Shown here one piece after another: positions 1 through 11,096 of a stretch of 64,000 nucleotides of DNA. Where the stretch lies: positions 35,671,441 to 35,735,440 of the forward strand of contig CM065682.1 in assembly GCA_017654935.2 (NCBI GenBank). Reading direction: 5' to 3'. Source of the stretch: Phymorhynchus buccinoides. Lineage: Eukaryota; Mollusca; Gastropoda; Neogastropoda; Raphitomidae. Each line of letters begins with the position of its first letter. The first letter of the stretch is position 1. Both the position numbers and the translations under genes were made by a program. The notes below the pieces were generated by a model. The model searched no databases. It worked only from the letters and a program-made list of their open reading frames with translations, and was not told the DNA's origin.

Positions 1-480
1 CAGAACATGGCAAACTATGGTAGAGAGAACTGTGTACAAACAAAACAATATTAATTCAAGAATGGCATAGCTTTCTAATCACGGATATGTTGCACACATA
101 CAACACACGAGTCCCCTTCCCTTTTCTAGTTCTATATATTCTCTTTTAGCCTTACTATTTCACTATTCAAATCCTTTCTCACATCTTAGTTTGAATTATT
201 AAAGATTAATTTATTAATTCACAGAAACTTACACAAGTCTGCAGTGTGTGTGCGCGTGCGCGTGCGCGTGCGTGCGTGCGTGCGCGTGCGTGTGTGTGTT
301 GTGTAAGCATGCAAGTACATAAGTGCCCTGGGCAAGGCATCTCCACTACAAACAAATTCTAGCCTAGCCCGCCAGAATAACATCTGACCCCTCTCCTATC
401 TGGTAGTCATAGTCGGAAACGACAGACTAGCATACAATACAAACACAAGTGCATACATACAAGTAACTACTGATTTTTAC
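1..480. other. Intronic or intergenic, no gene seen
   Basis: AT-rich non-coding sequence. A TGTG/TGCG microsatellite occupies about 243-300. The block lies downstream (minus strand) of the exon at 481-546 and is probably intron of that gene, which would leave the window to the left. Confidence 0.5.
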
Positions 481-546
481 CCGCATGTGGTCGGTATCTG
501 TTGGAGACCCCTGTCCATCCTGCACAGCTTGTGATATGGACTGCAC
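481..546 (-). CDS. Exon of unidentified minus-strand gene
   Basis: On the minus strand a 66-nt segment sits between an acceptor (ACAG at 547-550) and a donor GTAAAA just below 481. Read in phase 0 it is 22 codons with no stop: VQSISQAVQDGQGSPTDTDH then MR. The peptide is Gln/Ser/Asp-rich and probably disordered; no family is recognised. A diverged copy lies at 1641-1689, which supports it as a genuine duplicated exon. Whether it belongs to the same gene as the exons at 3920-4001 or 14.8-21.5 kb cannot be settled here. Confidence 0.5.
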
Positions 547-1640
<1,094 letters not shown>

Positions 1641-1689
1641 CTGTATGTAGGAGACTCCTGTCTGTCCTGTATGGATGCCATGGACTGCC
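1641..1689 (-). CDS. Exon-like duplicate of the 481-546 exon
   Basis: A 49-nt minus-strand segment is bounded by AAG (acceptor side) and the donor GTAAAA. It aligns with the exon at 481-546 and the similarity continues into the intron after the donor (both read GTAAAA.TCAGTA). In the frame matching the other copy it reads QSMASIQDRQESPTY. A different frame (phase 2 in, phase 0 out) would chain from the exon at 3920-4001 into the exon at 481-546. It may be an alternative exon, a pseudo-exon or a decaying duplicate. Confidence 0.35.
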
Positions 1690-3309
1690 CTTGTTTGATC
1701 AGAAGAAAACAAAAATTATAGGGGAGACAAAATTCATAGATAACCATTCCCCTGTGGGATATTGGGAGGTAGGTTGTCTTTGCACATATAGTGCCTTCTG
1801 GAAGTTCTGTGCCTCCTACTTCCTCTATTCTATCACTCCATTTGACTGCCTTTTCCCTTTGCTTACTGTCATCTACAATCTCTCTGCCTCACTGATCCAT
1901 TCTCGTGTTTTTGTTCTAGACATTTTTACAAAGTTTTTCTGCATTTGAAAACGGACATGCTGATCCTAATTATTTATAAGGCGCATAACGGCAGCATGGC
2001 GCATCTGCATTTATGATAGAAGACTGTCTAAGTGGTTGAAGAAGAGCAAATAACCAAACATACTAGATCTAACACCAATATGACTTAGAGTATAATGTTA
2101 CCAATTTTTTTATAAAAAACGTGCAGTAAGCTACTAAAGGTTAATTGGCTCTGGTTAAAATAAAGTACATGTAACGTACAGTAGATTTCTCCCTCTTCTT
2201 CTTCTTCTTCTGTGGTGGTGAACAACCTCTTTATCTGGAAGTAACTGTACACACTTTAGGGGGTGACCATAGAAAAAGAGGCGGAAGAGGGAAAGAGAGA
2301 AAAGGGTACACACATTACATTAGGCCTATCAGTTTTCCAAGAAAAGGCTATGCACGTCACCCTATTAATTATTATTTACTTGGGTTCAGCTTCAATATAT
2401 AAGGTAAAAACAGGAGTAGCAAACAAAATTTAAAAAACTAGTTCCGGGCTGGGGAGGGGAAAACTACAGGAAGCTGCCGTCAGCTACTAATTTTCACGTT
2501 CGCCCCCAGCAAGCTGGAAACTAGCCGACCCTAGACACCCCAGGTAGTGCCCAGGCCCCAATTGATTGAGACACTGCTCAATCAATCAAACAATTGTACT
2601 TACACTTCGTTTTTCCACTGTAGGCTAAGTAATGTTGACCATCGACAGGTGCGTTGATCATTTTGATGTAGATCTAGGGAAACAGCAATGTTTTGGCCAT
2701 TGTGACTGACGAAAAGAATTATGTTGTTGCTGGTACTGCACACAAGCTGATCGGTGAACGTTTGGCACATCTCTTTTCCGTAATTCTTGTCGGTTTCACG
2801 TCATTACTTTCCGCTAAACAGGCTAGAAGTTTGTCAAACAGCCCACCAGTCTACGTGTGTCAAATATCTAGATCTACAGGAAGATTATCTTCAAGGTAGA
2901 AGATTTAGCGATTATGTCTAGACTCTATAATCTTTCCTTTCTGTGGAATCACATCATCCAGATCTGTGCATCCAAATAGCACACACTCATATTTTCATCC
3001 GTTTTGAGAGTAGAATCTATTGACACTAGGTAGGCCTAGTGTAGATACTTTGTGGCACTGTCAACACAGTCGTGCAAGCTCAAGGCCTATCACAGTACAG
3101 TATCAGTGTCTGGCACACAGCAAAATGTCGTCTGTTCGATTCACCTTTCCGGTGATCCGTATCATAGTTTCTAAGTATTGGAGACGTAGAATATCTTGGA
3201 ATTATTGAAGAACAGGACTGAATTTCTCTACGTTAATGCAAAGAAAGCCGTTCGCTTCGCAAATGAAGTTCTTTCATAGAATTCTTAGTTGTGCATTGAA
3301 AGTACATGT
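1690..3309. other. No gene recognised
   Basis: Mixed AT-rich and moderate-GC sequence with only short accidental frames. A CTT-rich patch lies near 2195-2211. No splice-bounded exon, promoter motif or repeat copy could be supported. Confidence 0.4.
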
Positions 3310-3313
3310 CGTT

Positions 3314-3440
3314 CACAATGGCTGCGCCCTGTAGCTAACATGGCGCCCGTCTATTGTGGTAAAGGACTAAACATGTCCGCACCCTGAGTAAACATGGCGG
3401 CGCCGTAGTAAGTTGCCATGTAAACAACAATGGCGCTAAT
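3314..3440 (+). promoter_or_regulatory. Cluster of YY1-like ATGGCG motifs, possible promoter
   Basis: Four plus-strand motifs of the form AA(C/A)ATGGC(G/T) lie at about 3316, 3340, 3394 and 3430; the one at 3394 is followed by GC and matches the usual YY1 consensus well. Local CpG content is higher than in the surroundings. The last motif also starts a short frame (MALISLY) ending at a donor-like AG|GTGAGC near 3453, so it could be a first exon on the plus strand, but no second exon was found. Confidence 0.3.
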
Positions 3441-3665
3441 TAGCCTGTACAGGTGAGCTAAACCCGTTTCTGGCTGAATTATAAAAAGACGGTGCAGAAT
3501 TTTCAAAAACCAATGTGAACGAAGGAATCTAGTTACAATTTAGGAGTCTTTCAACACGTTTTGGTCGCTTAGATCAGTAGGTCTTCGCGAAATCACGCCA
3601 ATCTAGGACAGGATGAAACAGTAAATGAGAGATTGCGCTGACTGAGAAAAGTGAGGCAGTAACAG

Positions 3666-3765
3666 AGGGATTGAAAGAGCATGAAATGAGCAAGTGGCAA
3701 CAGAAAATGCAATGGAACCAACCTACTCAGCTACTGTCACAGTTCTACTGATAAATACAAAATTG
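3666..3765. repeat. Intronic block duplicated at 4154-4253
   Basis: About 100 bp (GAAAGAGC.TGAAATGAGC onward, ending in ATACAAAATTG) recurs with few substitutions at 4154-4253, inside the loop of a foldback element. The pair suggests a local duplication or sequence capture. Confidence 0.8.
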
Positions 3766-3919
3766 GTAAAAATCAACAGACAAGCCGCATCAGTCTATAA
3801 GCCACATGGCCAAAGTCGAGGCAAAAAGTAGCAGCTTATATTAGTGTATATTTTACAGTATCCTCATTATTTAGCAGCAGATAACACATATGTTTGCGCA
3901 TTCATGTTCTAAAATGTAC

Positions 3920-4001
3920 CTTTTGATGTCATCTTCTTCCCTGGCCGTAGCACCGGTTATCTGAAGAGTTGCGTCAACCAGTGCCTGGAACAAACTAACT
4001 T
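3920..4001 (-). CDS. Exon of unidentified minus-strand gene
   Basis: 82-nt minus-strand segment with a good acceptor (T-rich tract then GATTACAG) and donor AG|GTACAT. Phase 1 in and phase 2 out gives VSLFQALVDATLQITGAT followed by AREEDDIK and a split Arg codon. The other two frames contain stops or read poorly. The amphipathic, mixed-charge peptide looks like structured protein, but no family was recognised. Its upper boundary lies about 40 bp from the foldback element at 4041-4497. Confidence 0.55.
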
Positions 4002-4040
4002 CTGTAATCATCAAAAAACTGAAACAGACTGCAACGTCAC

Positions 4041-4497
4041 TGGAACATACAACAAACAAACAACTACACGACAAGTGTAAAGTGACATTATTTTATTCAC
4101 AAGAGACTACTAGATATTTCGGTGAATGCGCCTTTATCAACATAGACAAACAAAGGGAGCGAAAGAGCGTGAAATGAGCAAGTGGTAACAGAAAATGTAA
4201 TGGAACCAACCTACTTAGCTACTGTCACAGTTCTACTAATAAATACAAAATTGCTTTTTCCATCTGTTTCCCCTCACCCTTTCCTACGCTAAAATTGTCT
4301 TATCCTCTACTAGAGCCACATTTGCTCCTTTTGTTGCCTGCTTTTTGCTCCTTTTGCTATATTTGCTGTTTTCTTGTTTGTCTATGTTGATAAAGGCGCA
4401 TTCGCCGAAATATTCAGTAGTTTTGCTTTGTCTCTTGTGAATAAAATAATGTCACTTTACACTTGTTGTGTACTTGTTTGTTTGTTGTATGTTCCAT
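4041..4497. mobile_element. Foldback element with ~110-bp inverted arms
   Basis: The left arm at about 4041-4152 (GGAACATACAACAAACAAAC onward) is the near-perfect reverse complement of the right arm at about 4378-4497. The roughly 225-bp loop carries the duplicate of 3666-3765. There is no open frame. This looks like a non-autonomous inverted-repeat element or an inverted duplication that enclosed neighbouring DNA. Confidence 0.75.
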
Positions 4498-4619
4498 AAT
4501 TATCAACGCATATCTATATATTAAAGATGGATGTAAACATTAAAGCCACAAAAAGTAACAATACATTGACAAGACAGGCAGGCTGGCAGACACACAGAGA
4601 GAGCGAGCAAGTGAGCAGT

Positions 4620-4655
<36 letters not shown>

Positions 4656-4801
4656 CGAATCTTTTTTAATGTTGGAAAAGAATAAGTACAATATACAGAC
4701 TTGTTTACATCTCGCCAACAACAAAGAAGAAAATATTAGAAGAAAAGGAAAAAAACCAGATCAATACATGAATAACAAATATTTGTAAATACCAATTATC
4801 C

Positions 4802-5173
<372 letters not shown>

Positions 5174-5318
5174 CACGCATGCACGCACGCTCGCGCACGC
5201 GTGCCCTGAGAGAGAGTAAGAGAGAGGCAGAAACAGAGATAAAAACAGTGAGACATAAAAAAACCAAGACAGAAAAGAAAAAAAAGAAAACTGGCGGAAG
5301 AGAGAGAAAGAGACAGAC

Positions 5319-5391
<73 letters not shown>

Positions 5392-5401
5392 AGAGAGAGG
5401 A

Positions 5402-5913
5402 AGAGCATGAGGAGTTGACAGAGAGGGTGTGACAATACACAGAACAAAAGAGAGACAAACGAGAAAAAGAAGACAGAAAGAAAATCTAAACAAAGACAAG
5501 GCAGATAGAAACAGAGAGATGGAGAGAAAGAGAGAAAAAAAAGAGAACAAGGGAAAAAGACAGCATGAGAGAACAACGAGAAAACAAATATATCTAAGAC
5601 ACAGGAAACAACATCCACACCAGGCAGGGCAATGGGGGAAAAGCATTTTTCTCTGAAAATATTTTTGGGGGTTCATAAGATGTTGTCTCTAGGTGTGGTC
5701 AAGGGGTAAAAAGCCCTTGATGTTGATCAGGGGGCATTTCTCTTTAAGATGAATCTATAAAACTGTTAACATTAGGGAAAAGAGCATCTCCTGAAGCTTA
5801 AAACCCCCTCTGACATTTGACTTTTCCACATCCACTTTTCTCTGAATTCAGAGAATTCTCTGAAGATTGACATGCCTGTACACGTACAGTCATCCCATTT
5901 ACACAAGCACGTG
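5402..5913. other. No gene recognised
   Basis: The first half is purine-rich decay of the GA microsatellite (GACAGA, GAGAAAG). The second half is ordinary non-coding sequence with no splice-bounded exon. Confidence 0.5.
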
Positions 5914-6051
5914 TACTGTATTTTACTGACCATAAAGCGCACAACCGATTTTACCCAAAATTCCGATTTTATTATAGTTTCTCGCTATGCTATAAGATAC
6001 AGGGATCTCCGTCTGGGGGAAAAAAGTATGTCTGTAAACTTGAGCTCTCAC
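5914..6051. mobile_element. Diverged copy of the TATAAGGCGC MITE
   Basis: TACTGTATTTTACTGACCAT onward matches the left end of the MITEs at 9101-9256 and 15064-15237, and the internal motifs (CCGATTTTATTATAGTTTCT, ACAGGGATCTCCGTCTGGG) are also shared. The right end is too diverged to fix; it stops at, or runs into, the splice donor of the exon at 6052-6222. Confidence 0.6.
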
Positions 6052-6222
6052 GGTGTAGACGAGGTACTGGACGTTGTGGGCCCCCACTCGGGCGAGGCAT
6101 CGCGTCAGGTAGTCCAGCACCCAGTCGTGCCAGCCCTCCAGGTAGCTCTTCACACCCGTGTTCAGCTGACTCAGCTGCAGCATAGTCCACAGCACCGTCA
6201 CCAGCAATACAATCATCATCAT
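6052..6222 (-). CDS. Exon with signal-peptide/TM start, unidentified
   Basis: From ATG at 6222 the minus strand reads 57 codons to a donor (ACC|GTGAGA), ending in phase 0. Residues 1-19 (MMMIVLLVTVLWTMLQLSQ) look like a signal peptide or membrane anchor. Residues 20-57 (LNTGVKSYLEGWHDWVLDYL, then TRCLARVGAHNVQYLVYT) use G/C-ending codons strongly and are certainly coding-like. The exon could instead be internal, starting at an AG inside the hydrophobic part (CAG|CTGAAC). It therefore represents either the first exon of a small secreted/membrane protein gene or a TM exon of the long minus-strand gene. No family is recognised. Confidence 0.6.
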
Positions 6223-7186
6223 TGCTAGTTAATATTAACCCTTTCACTGCCTCATGACGGATATTTCCGTTACTGCTTCTTGTCTAGGAAAGCGAGATGA
6301 AGTGTATGCCATTTAACCAAAGAAAGGAAATAAAAACAAAAGCGAAAGATATGACGAAGGAAATAAAATTAAAAAAATTAAGAAATATGTAAAATGGAAA
6401 GATAAGCGGGGAAAATAATCTAAAAATATGTATGAACTGAAATCAAAAGGGAATTAAAAAACAACAAATAATAACCCACTTAATATTAATGCAAACTCAT
6501 CAAAACATTTCTACATTTTAAATCACACACACACAAGCAAGTACGCACATATGCACACGCGCGTGCACGCACACACACACACACACACTGACCCTAATAG
6601 CAAAACTATACTACAACTATCATAAGCATCACAGAGCAGACAGGGTGATTTCAACCATGGGTCCCATTTCATTCTCATATTGAAATGTCTTAATTAAACT
6701 TTGATATATGCAATGCCTCAACAACTGCAACAATAGTTTTCCTTATTCAGATACTAATTATTACACAGGTTGTTGGGACACCAAAAATGTAATAGAAATT
6801 TTCAGAAATGTTCAAAATAAAAACAATGCTCAATAATTACATGTATTGAAAATCTGCTTGACTAAATTCCTGAGCATATCACAACAATGAAAACTTAAAA
6901 GTAGTTACATTCTATTACTCATCTTTATGTTATCTTTTCAGAAACTAAAATAAAAAGTATCCATTAATTTAAAGAAACAAACTTTGGATTTTTGCATGGT
7001 CATATTTATTCTTCTTCTTTAAAAATAAAAATAAAATTGTGTTTTATGTAGGTATTTTAAATGTGAGTTGTGTGAGTGCGATAATGTTCCTTTTTTCATG
7101 TAAAGTGATTTTTTTTCCTAAATAATTTTAAGTACATGTATTTTGAATATCTTTTGTGTGCATGAGGTAAACTGACTTTTTCCCCA
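6223..7186. other. No gene recognised
   Basis: AT-rich sequence with (CA)n/(CGCA)n tracts near 6523-6588. Nothing else could be supported. Confidence 0.5.
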
Positions 7187-7262
7187 CTTTTTCGTGTAAA
7201 GCGCGGTGAGTCCTACTGTGTCAGGATAATAGCGCTATAGAGGATTTATTCATTATTATTCT
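7187..7262 (+). mobile_element. LINE 3' tail remnant
   Basis: Contains GTGTAAAGCGCGGTGAG and ATAGCGCTATAGAGGATTTA followed by TTCATTATTATT, the usual 3'-end signature of truncated LINEs (compare 60502-60570 in reverse). It joins directly to the repeat copy starting at 7259. Confidence 0.5.
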
Positions 7263-7530
7263 GCGTTCCCAGGCCATAATGTGTTTTATGTGTCCGTTTT
7301 CCAGTTTTCACTGGTCTCCTCGCTGCATTCAGCCGACACATTCTGATTTCGGAGGAACTCAAAGGAGAAAACTATATGTAAGATTTGTTTGGAAAAAAGC
7401 AGGAGAATGGGTCAAAAAGTCAGAAAGATAGTAGATGACATAAAACAAGGAAAAAGGCAGAGTCAAAGAAAGAGACAGATTAGAGGAAGTTACAAGCACA
7501 GAACTTCCAAAAGGCGGGGGGACTATTTGT
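7259..7530 (+). repeat. Interspersed repeat family A, copy 1
   Basis: Head CTGCGTTCCCAGGCCA, middle CAGTTTTCACTGGTCTCC and GCCGACACATTCTGATTTC, tail GATTAGAGGAAGTTACAAGC then ACAGAACTTCC. The same modules recur at 9928-10240, 16311-16858, 55889-56170 and 56735-57541. The family is about 300-330 bp with no coding frame, so probably a SINE or MITE. Confidence 0.85.
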
Positions 7531-7604
7531 GGGTGGGGGTGGTCATATTTCAATTTTGAACTAAAATAGAAACTTAACATCCTAAATTCCATTGCTATAA
7601 CGGG

Positions 7605-7715
7605 AAAATGTGTTTAATGTCCTCCGACCCAGAACAGGCGCCCATAGGACATTCTTAATTATACAGATAGTAGGTTGATCCTGGAGGTACTGCAATACCA
7701 GGAAAGACCTGCGAG
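7605..7715 (+). repeat. Solo copy of the foldback-arm repeat, diverged
   Basis: Contains AATGTCCTCCGACCCAGAAC, CATAGGACATTCTTAATTA and CTGGAGGTACTGCAATACCA, matching the unit at 25990-26105 and the arms of 58747-59452. Confidence 0.6.
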
Positions 7716-8030
7716 TAATTCATCTAAACAATGGTAAGATTGCTATAACAGAATTTACAATACATTTATACAAATGCGCGATTGAACACACACACACACT
7801 CACACACCTACTCATCCACACAAACACAATGACAAACACATACACATGCATGCACTTACATATGCCATAGGAATATAGAATAAAGCATGCAAAGTGAACT
7901 GTAAAAATACCAGTTATTCAATATATTTTGACATATGCATTTATGAGAACATGTAGGTTCAGCTCTGACTATTCATCAAAAGTAATACATATTTTCTTAC
8001 ACTTACTTTACTTACTTTTCCACATCTCAC
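7716..8030. other. No gene recognised
   Basis: AT-rich sequence with a (CA)n tract near 7787-7860. Confidence 0.5.
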
Positions 8031-8032
8031 AA

Positions 8033-8436
8033 TATATCATCGGTGAAATTCAAAAACCTCGTATCTCGATTTTTTATTTTATTTTTAGTTAGAAACATAG
8101 TCAGCTCTCTAATTTTTCTCGCCACCTTCCACCAAAAGCTCGTATCTCTAATAACTTTTTATCTTGGGTAAATGAGGTTGTGTAAATAGAAGAAAAACTC
8201 GTAAAGTCCCAAATTCAGTCAATCAGATCTAGTTAAGGACAAAAACCTCGTATTTCGTTCTTTTCAAGTATAAAAAAAAGAAAATGCAGGACTAAACTCA
8301 CAATGTCTTGAACAACATATTCATCATAGTTAATCAATGGTGGTAAACGCGGTTAATTTTTAAAACAGTTTTTTTCATTTTTCTCAAAACTACCAAATTT
8401 GAGATACGAGGTTTTTGAATTTCACCGACGATATGT
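8033..8436. mobile_element. MITE with ~35-bp terminal inverted repeats
   Basis: The left end (ATCGGTGAAATTCAAAAACC, then TCGTATCTC) is the reverse complement of the right end (GAGATACGAGG, then TTTTTGAATTTCACCGACGA). About 400 bp, no open frame. Sub-copies of the motif AAAACCTCGTAT recur inside. Confidence 0.85.
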
Positions 8437-8532
8437 TGAACAACAAAGTTGTACATAAAATACAAACTTATGTAATAACACACATGATATATGTTGTTAA
8501 AGAAGGGGGAAAAAAAAAGAAGCAGCTGTTAT

Positions 8533-8758
8533 GCGTCTAACATAAGAAATAGTTAGGCCCAGCATATCCAACTTCAGCTGAAGAAATCTTTGTAAGAATT
8601 TATAAATTTAAAAAAAAGCCAGGAGAACGGACCAGTAAGATAGAAAGATAGCAGATGACAGTAAGCAAAGGGAAACGGCAGAGAAGAGGAAGTTACAAGC
8701 ACAGAACTTCCAGAAGGTGGGGGAACCGTTTGTACGAAAGACACCCCCGGTATCCCCA
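8533..8758 (+). repeat. Interspersed repeat family B, copy 1
   Basis: Head TAAGAAATAGTTAGGCCCAG, shared only with the copy at 45258-45500. The tail (AGGAAGTTACAAGCACAGAA onward, then GGTATCCCCA) is the same as in family A. Confidence 0.8.
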
Positions 8759-9100
8759 CAGGGGGTAGTAAATCACTGCTTCCCCCACAACTACAGACAA
8801 CAACCATCCACACAATACACTCAGCATCCACATATGACAAACGTAACTACACCCATATATAAAACCCACATGTCACACACACACACAGACATCCAAAAAC
8901 AATACTCACACACAACACCCACATAGCGACATACACACAACACAAACACAATAACCCAGAAGGTACTATCAGTCATAGTACACTCTGGTTTTCAGTTTCA
9001 CCTCGTGAATCATATCACCCACACATGAACATTAACTGGAAAGATATGACACAAGGAGAGAAGAGAAGCAGCAAAAATGCCAGTAATTGAAAAACAAGAG
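8759..9100. other. CA-rich non-coding spacer
   Basis: Scattered CACA motifs (8875-8945). The plus-strand Thr/His-rich frames are compositional. Confidence 0.55.
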
Positions 9101-9256
9101 TACCATATTTTTCGGACTATAAGGCGCACCCCAAAAGTTTTACACAAAATTCAGATGTTATGATACTTTCTTACTATATTATTAGTCATATTATAAAGCA
9201 CAGGGGTCTTAGTCTGTGGAAAAAAAAGCATCACCTTACAGTTCAAAAATACAGTA
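9101..9256. mobile_element. MITE, TATAAGGCGC family, copy 2
   Basis: TACCATATTTTTCGGACTAT opening and CAGTTCAAAAATACAGTA closing form imperfect terminal inverted repeats flanked by TA. Closely related to 15064-15237. Confidence 0.85.
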
Positions 9257-9927
9257 TTTTAATGACATAGATAAACACCAGTTTTGCTAAGGGTGGTCTG
9301 AATAATAACTTGAGATAATGTGCCTTACCTTATAGCTTGTCAAACACAATTCAACATAATAATATTCATAATAATATGATAATTAGTCATGAAGATATGA
9401 AATAAATATGTGCCACATTCCTTGTACAGATCTATAACTACCGGTAATAGTCTAAGCCTTCACCATGCATAATTCAATGCATAAAAAATAATCTAAGCCT
9501 TTATAATGCCTAATTCAACTCTACATACCTTTTTTGTAGATTTCCGATGGTCTAATAACTTAATATGATTTGCATTTAAATTGCCACTGCGACTAACTAG
9601 CATCACATTTGCCACAATTCTGCCCGCAATTAATTATTATTGAAAGTAATCTTTGTGGTTGTATGTACATGTGCGTGTGCACACATACACAGTCTCACAC
9701 ACACACACATCACTCACTCACACACACACTCTCTCTCACACACACACACACACAAATACATACACACATAATCTCTCTCTCTCACACACACGCACGCATG
9801 CACACACACAGAGCATTCCATCAAAATGAAATAATTTGTAATGATAATGAAACAATTTAAAAAATGCTCGTTTGACTTCTGCAATCCGTTTTGGGCTCTA
9901 TCAAATCGACAGACTTCAATCCTTCTT
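9257..9927. other. No gene; (CA)n/(CT)n tracts
   Basis: AT-rich sequence, then CA and CTCT microsatellites at about 9683-9812. No exon supported. Confidence 0.5.
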
Positions 9928-10240
9928 CTTCTGCGTTCCCAGGCCAAAAGGCCATAATGGGTAAAGTACGTATGTGTCCGTTTTCAGTTTTCACTGGTCT
10001 CCCCGCTGCGTACAGCCGACACATTCCGATTTCGGAGGAGCTCAAACAAGAAAAGTTATTTCGAAGATTGTGGAAAAAAGGCAGGAGAATGGGCCAATAA
10101 GTCAAAAAAATAGTAGATGACAGAAAGCAAAGGAAAAAAGGCAGAGTCAAAGAGAGTGGCAGATTAGAGGAAGTAACAAGCACAGAACTTCCAGAAGGCG
10201 GGGAACTATTTTTACGAAAGACCCCCGGTATCCCCATGGA
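9928..10240 (+). repeat. Interspersed repeat family A, near full-length copy
   Basis: The best copy for defining the family: TTCTTCTGCGTTCCCAGGCC head, GCGTACAGCCGACACATTCC, GGCAGGAGAATGGGCCAATA, and an end at CCCCCGGTATCCCCA. Preceded by TTC triplets. Confidence 0.9.
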
Positions 10241-10524
10241 GAAAGACTTCAATCCAAAACCAGTTGTACTGTAGCAAGGTAGTTGATACACTACAGCAGA
10301 AGAAGAAGAAAATAAATTGTCAGGTAAAACTAAAAGCTAGAGAGCACTATCACAAAATGAATAAAGGTTGTTAGTACCCTCTGACTTTGACCCTTCAATT
10401 ACATGGGTGCTCCTAGGAAATTTCAAAAGCCTGCAAGTGGGCGGCCCCAGCGGAGTGCAGGAGCAGCGCACACACACATTTACTGCTCTTTTTTTACCCT
10501 TCTAGACCAGTACAAGTGCTACAT
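10241..10524. other. No gene; fragment of a GC-rich repeat
   Basis: The sequence near 10400-10470 (GGTGCTCCTAGGAAATTTCA onward) resembles the GC-rich fragments at 11940-12080 and 62950-63050. Otherwise non-coding. Confidence 0.4.
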
Positions 10525-11096
10525 CAGTGTTCCCCATGCTTCCAAATTTTTAAGGGTCATCATGACCCTTTGCCCCCAAATTTTAAGGGTCATTTGGAAA
10601 ATTTTTGAGGGTCAAAATAAAAGCCATAATAAATGGACAATATGCTCTAAAATAAAGACAAATCTTTAAAACTTAAAACTTTAGAGTCTTTGGAAGAACT
10701 TCACGTCGAAGTTTTCGCAATCCAGCGAAGCAGCGCCATTTTTTTGCTTCCAAGAAATGCGCGGGCTAGGCTTGGCAGCAGTGCACGTGCAAGCAGCATG
10801 GGTGGTGAGAAACAAAGGGAAATTACTCTGTGGTTCATGATAGTTTTTGTCATCTGCTTCAAGCATGGTATAGGCTAGTAGTGAAAGAATAGGCCCAGTA
10901 TATTTTGTTGATCGTTTCCCGCAAGCCGAAATGGCTTAGACATGCTGATCGCGGCGAACACGTTTGAGGAAGCAATCGGCTGAGAGAAAAACAGTACAAC
11001 TGTACGTCACAATGACGTACTGACTGAAAAATGTATACGTCAAACTTGAAACTTTGTACGTAATTTACGTACAGATCTGCGTAATCGGGAACACTG
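10525..11096. mobile_element. hAT-like non-autonomous DNA transposon
   Basis: Begins CAGTGTTCCC and ends GGGAACACTG, a perfect 10-bp terminal inverted repeat of the CAGTG type common in hAT elements. Flanked by a 5-bp TACAT direct repeat; hAT would normally give 8 bp, so superfamily assignment is tentative. No transposase frame in its 572 bp. Internal AAATTTTAAGGGTC motifs recur near 30830-30905. Confidence 0.75.
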
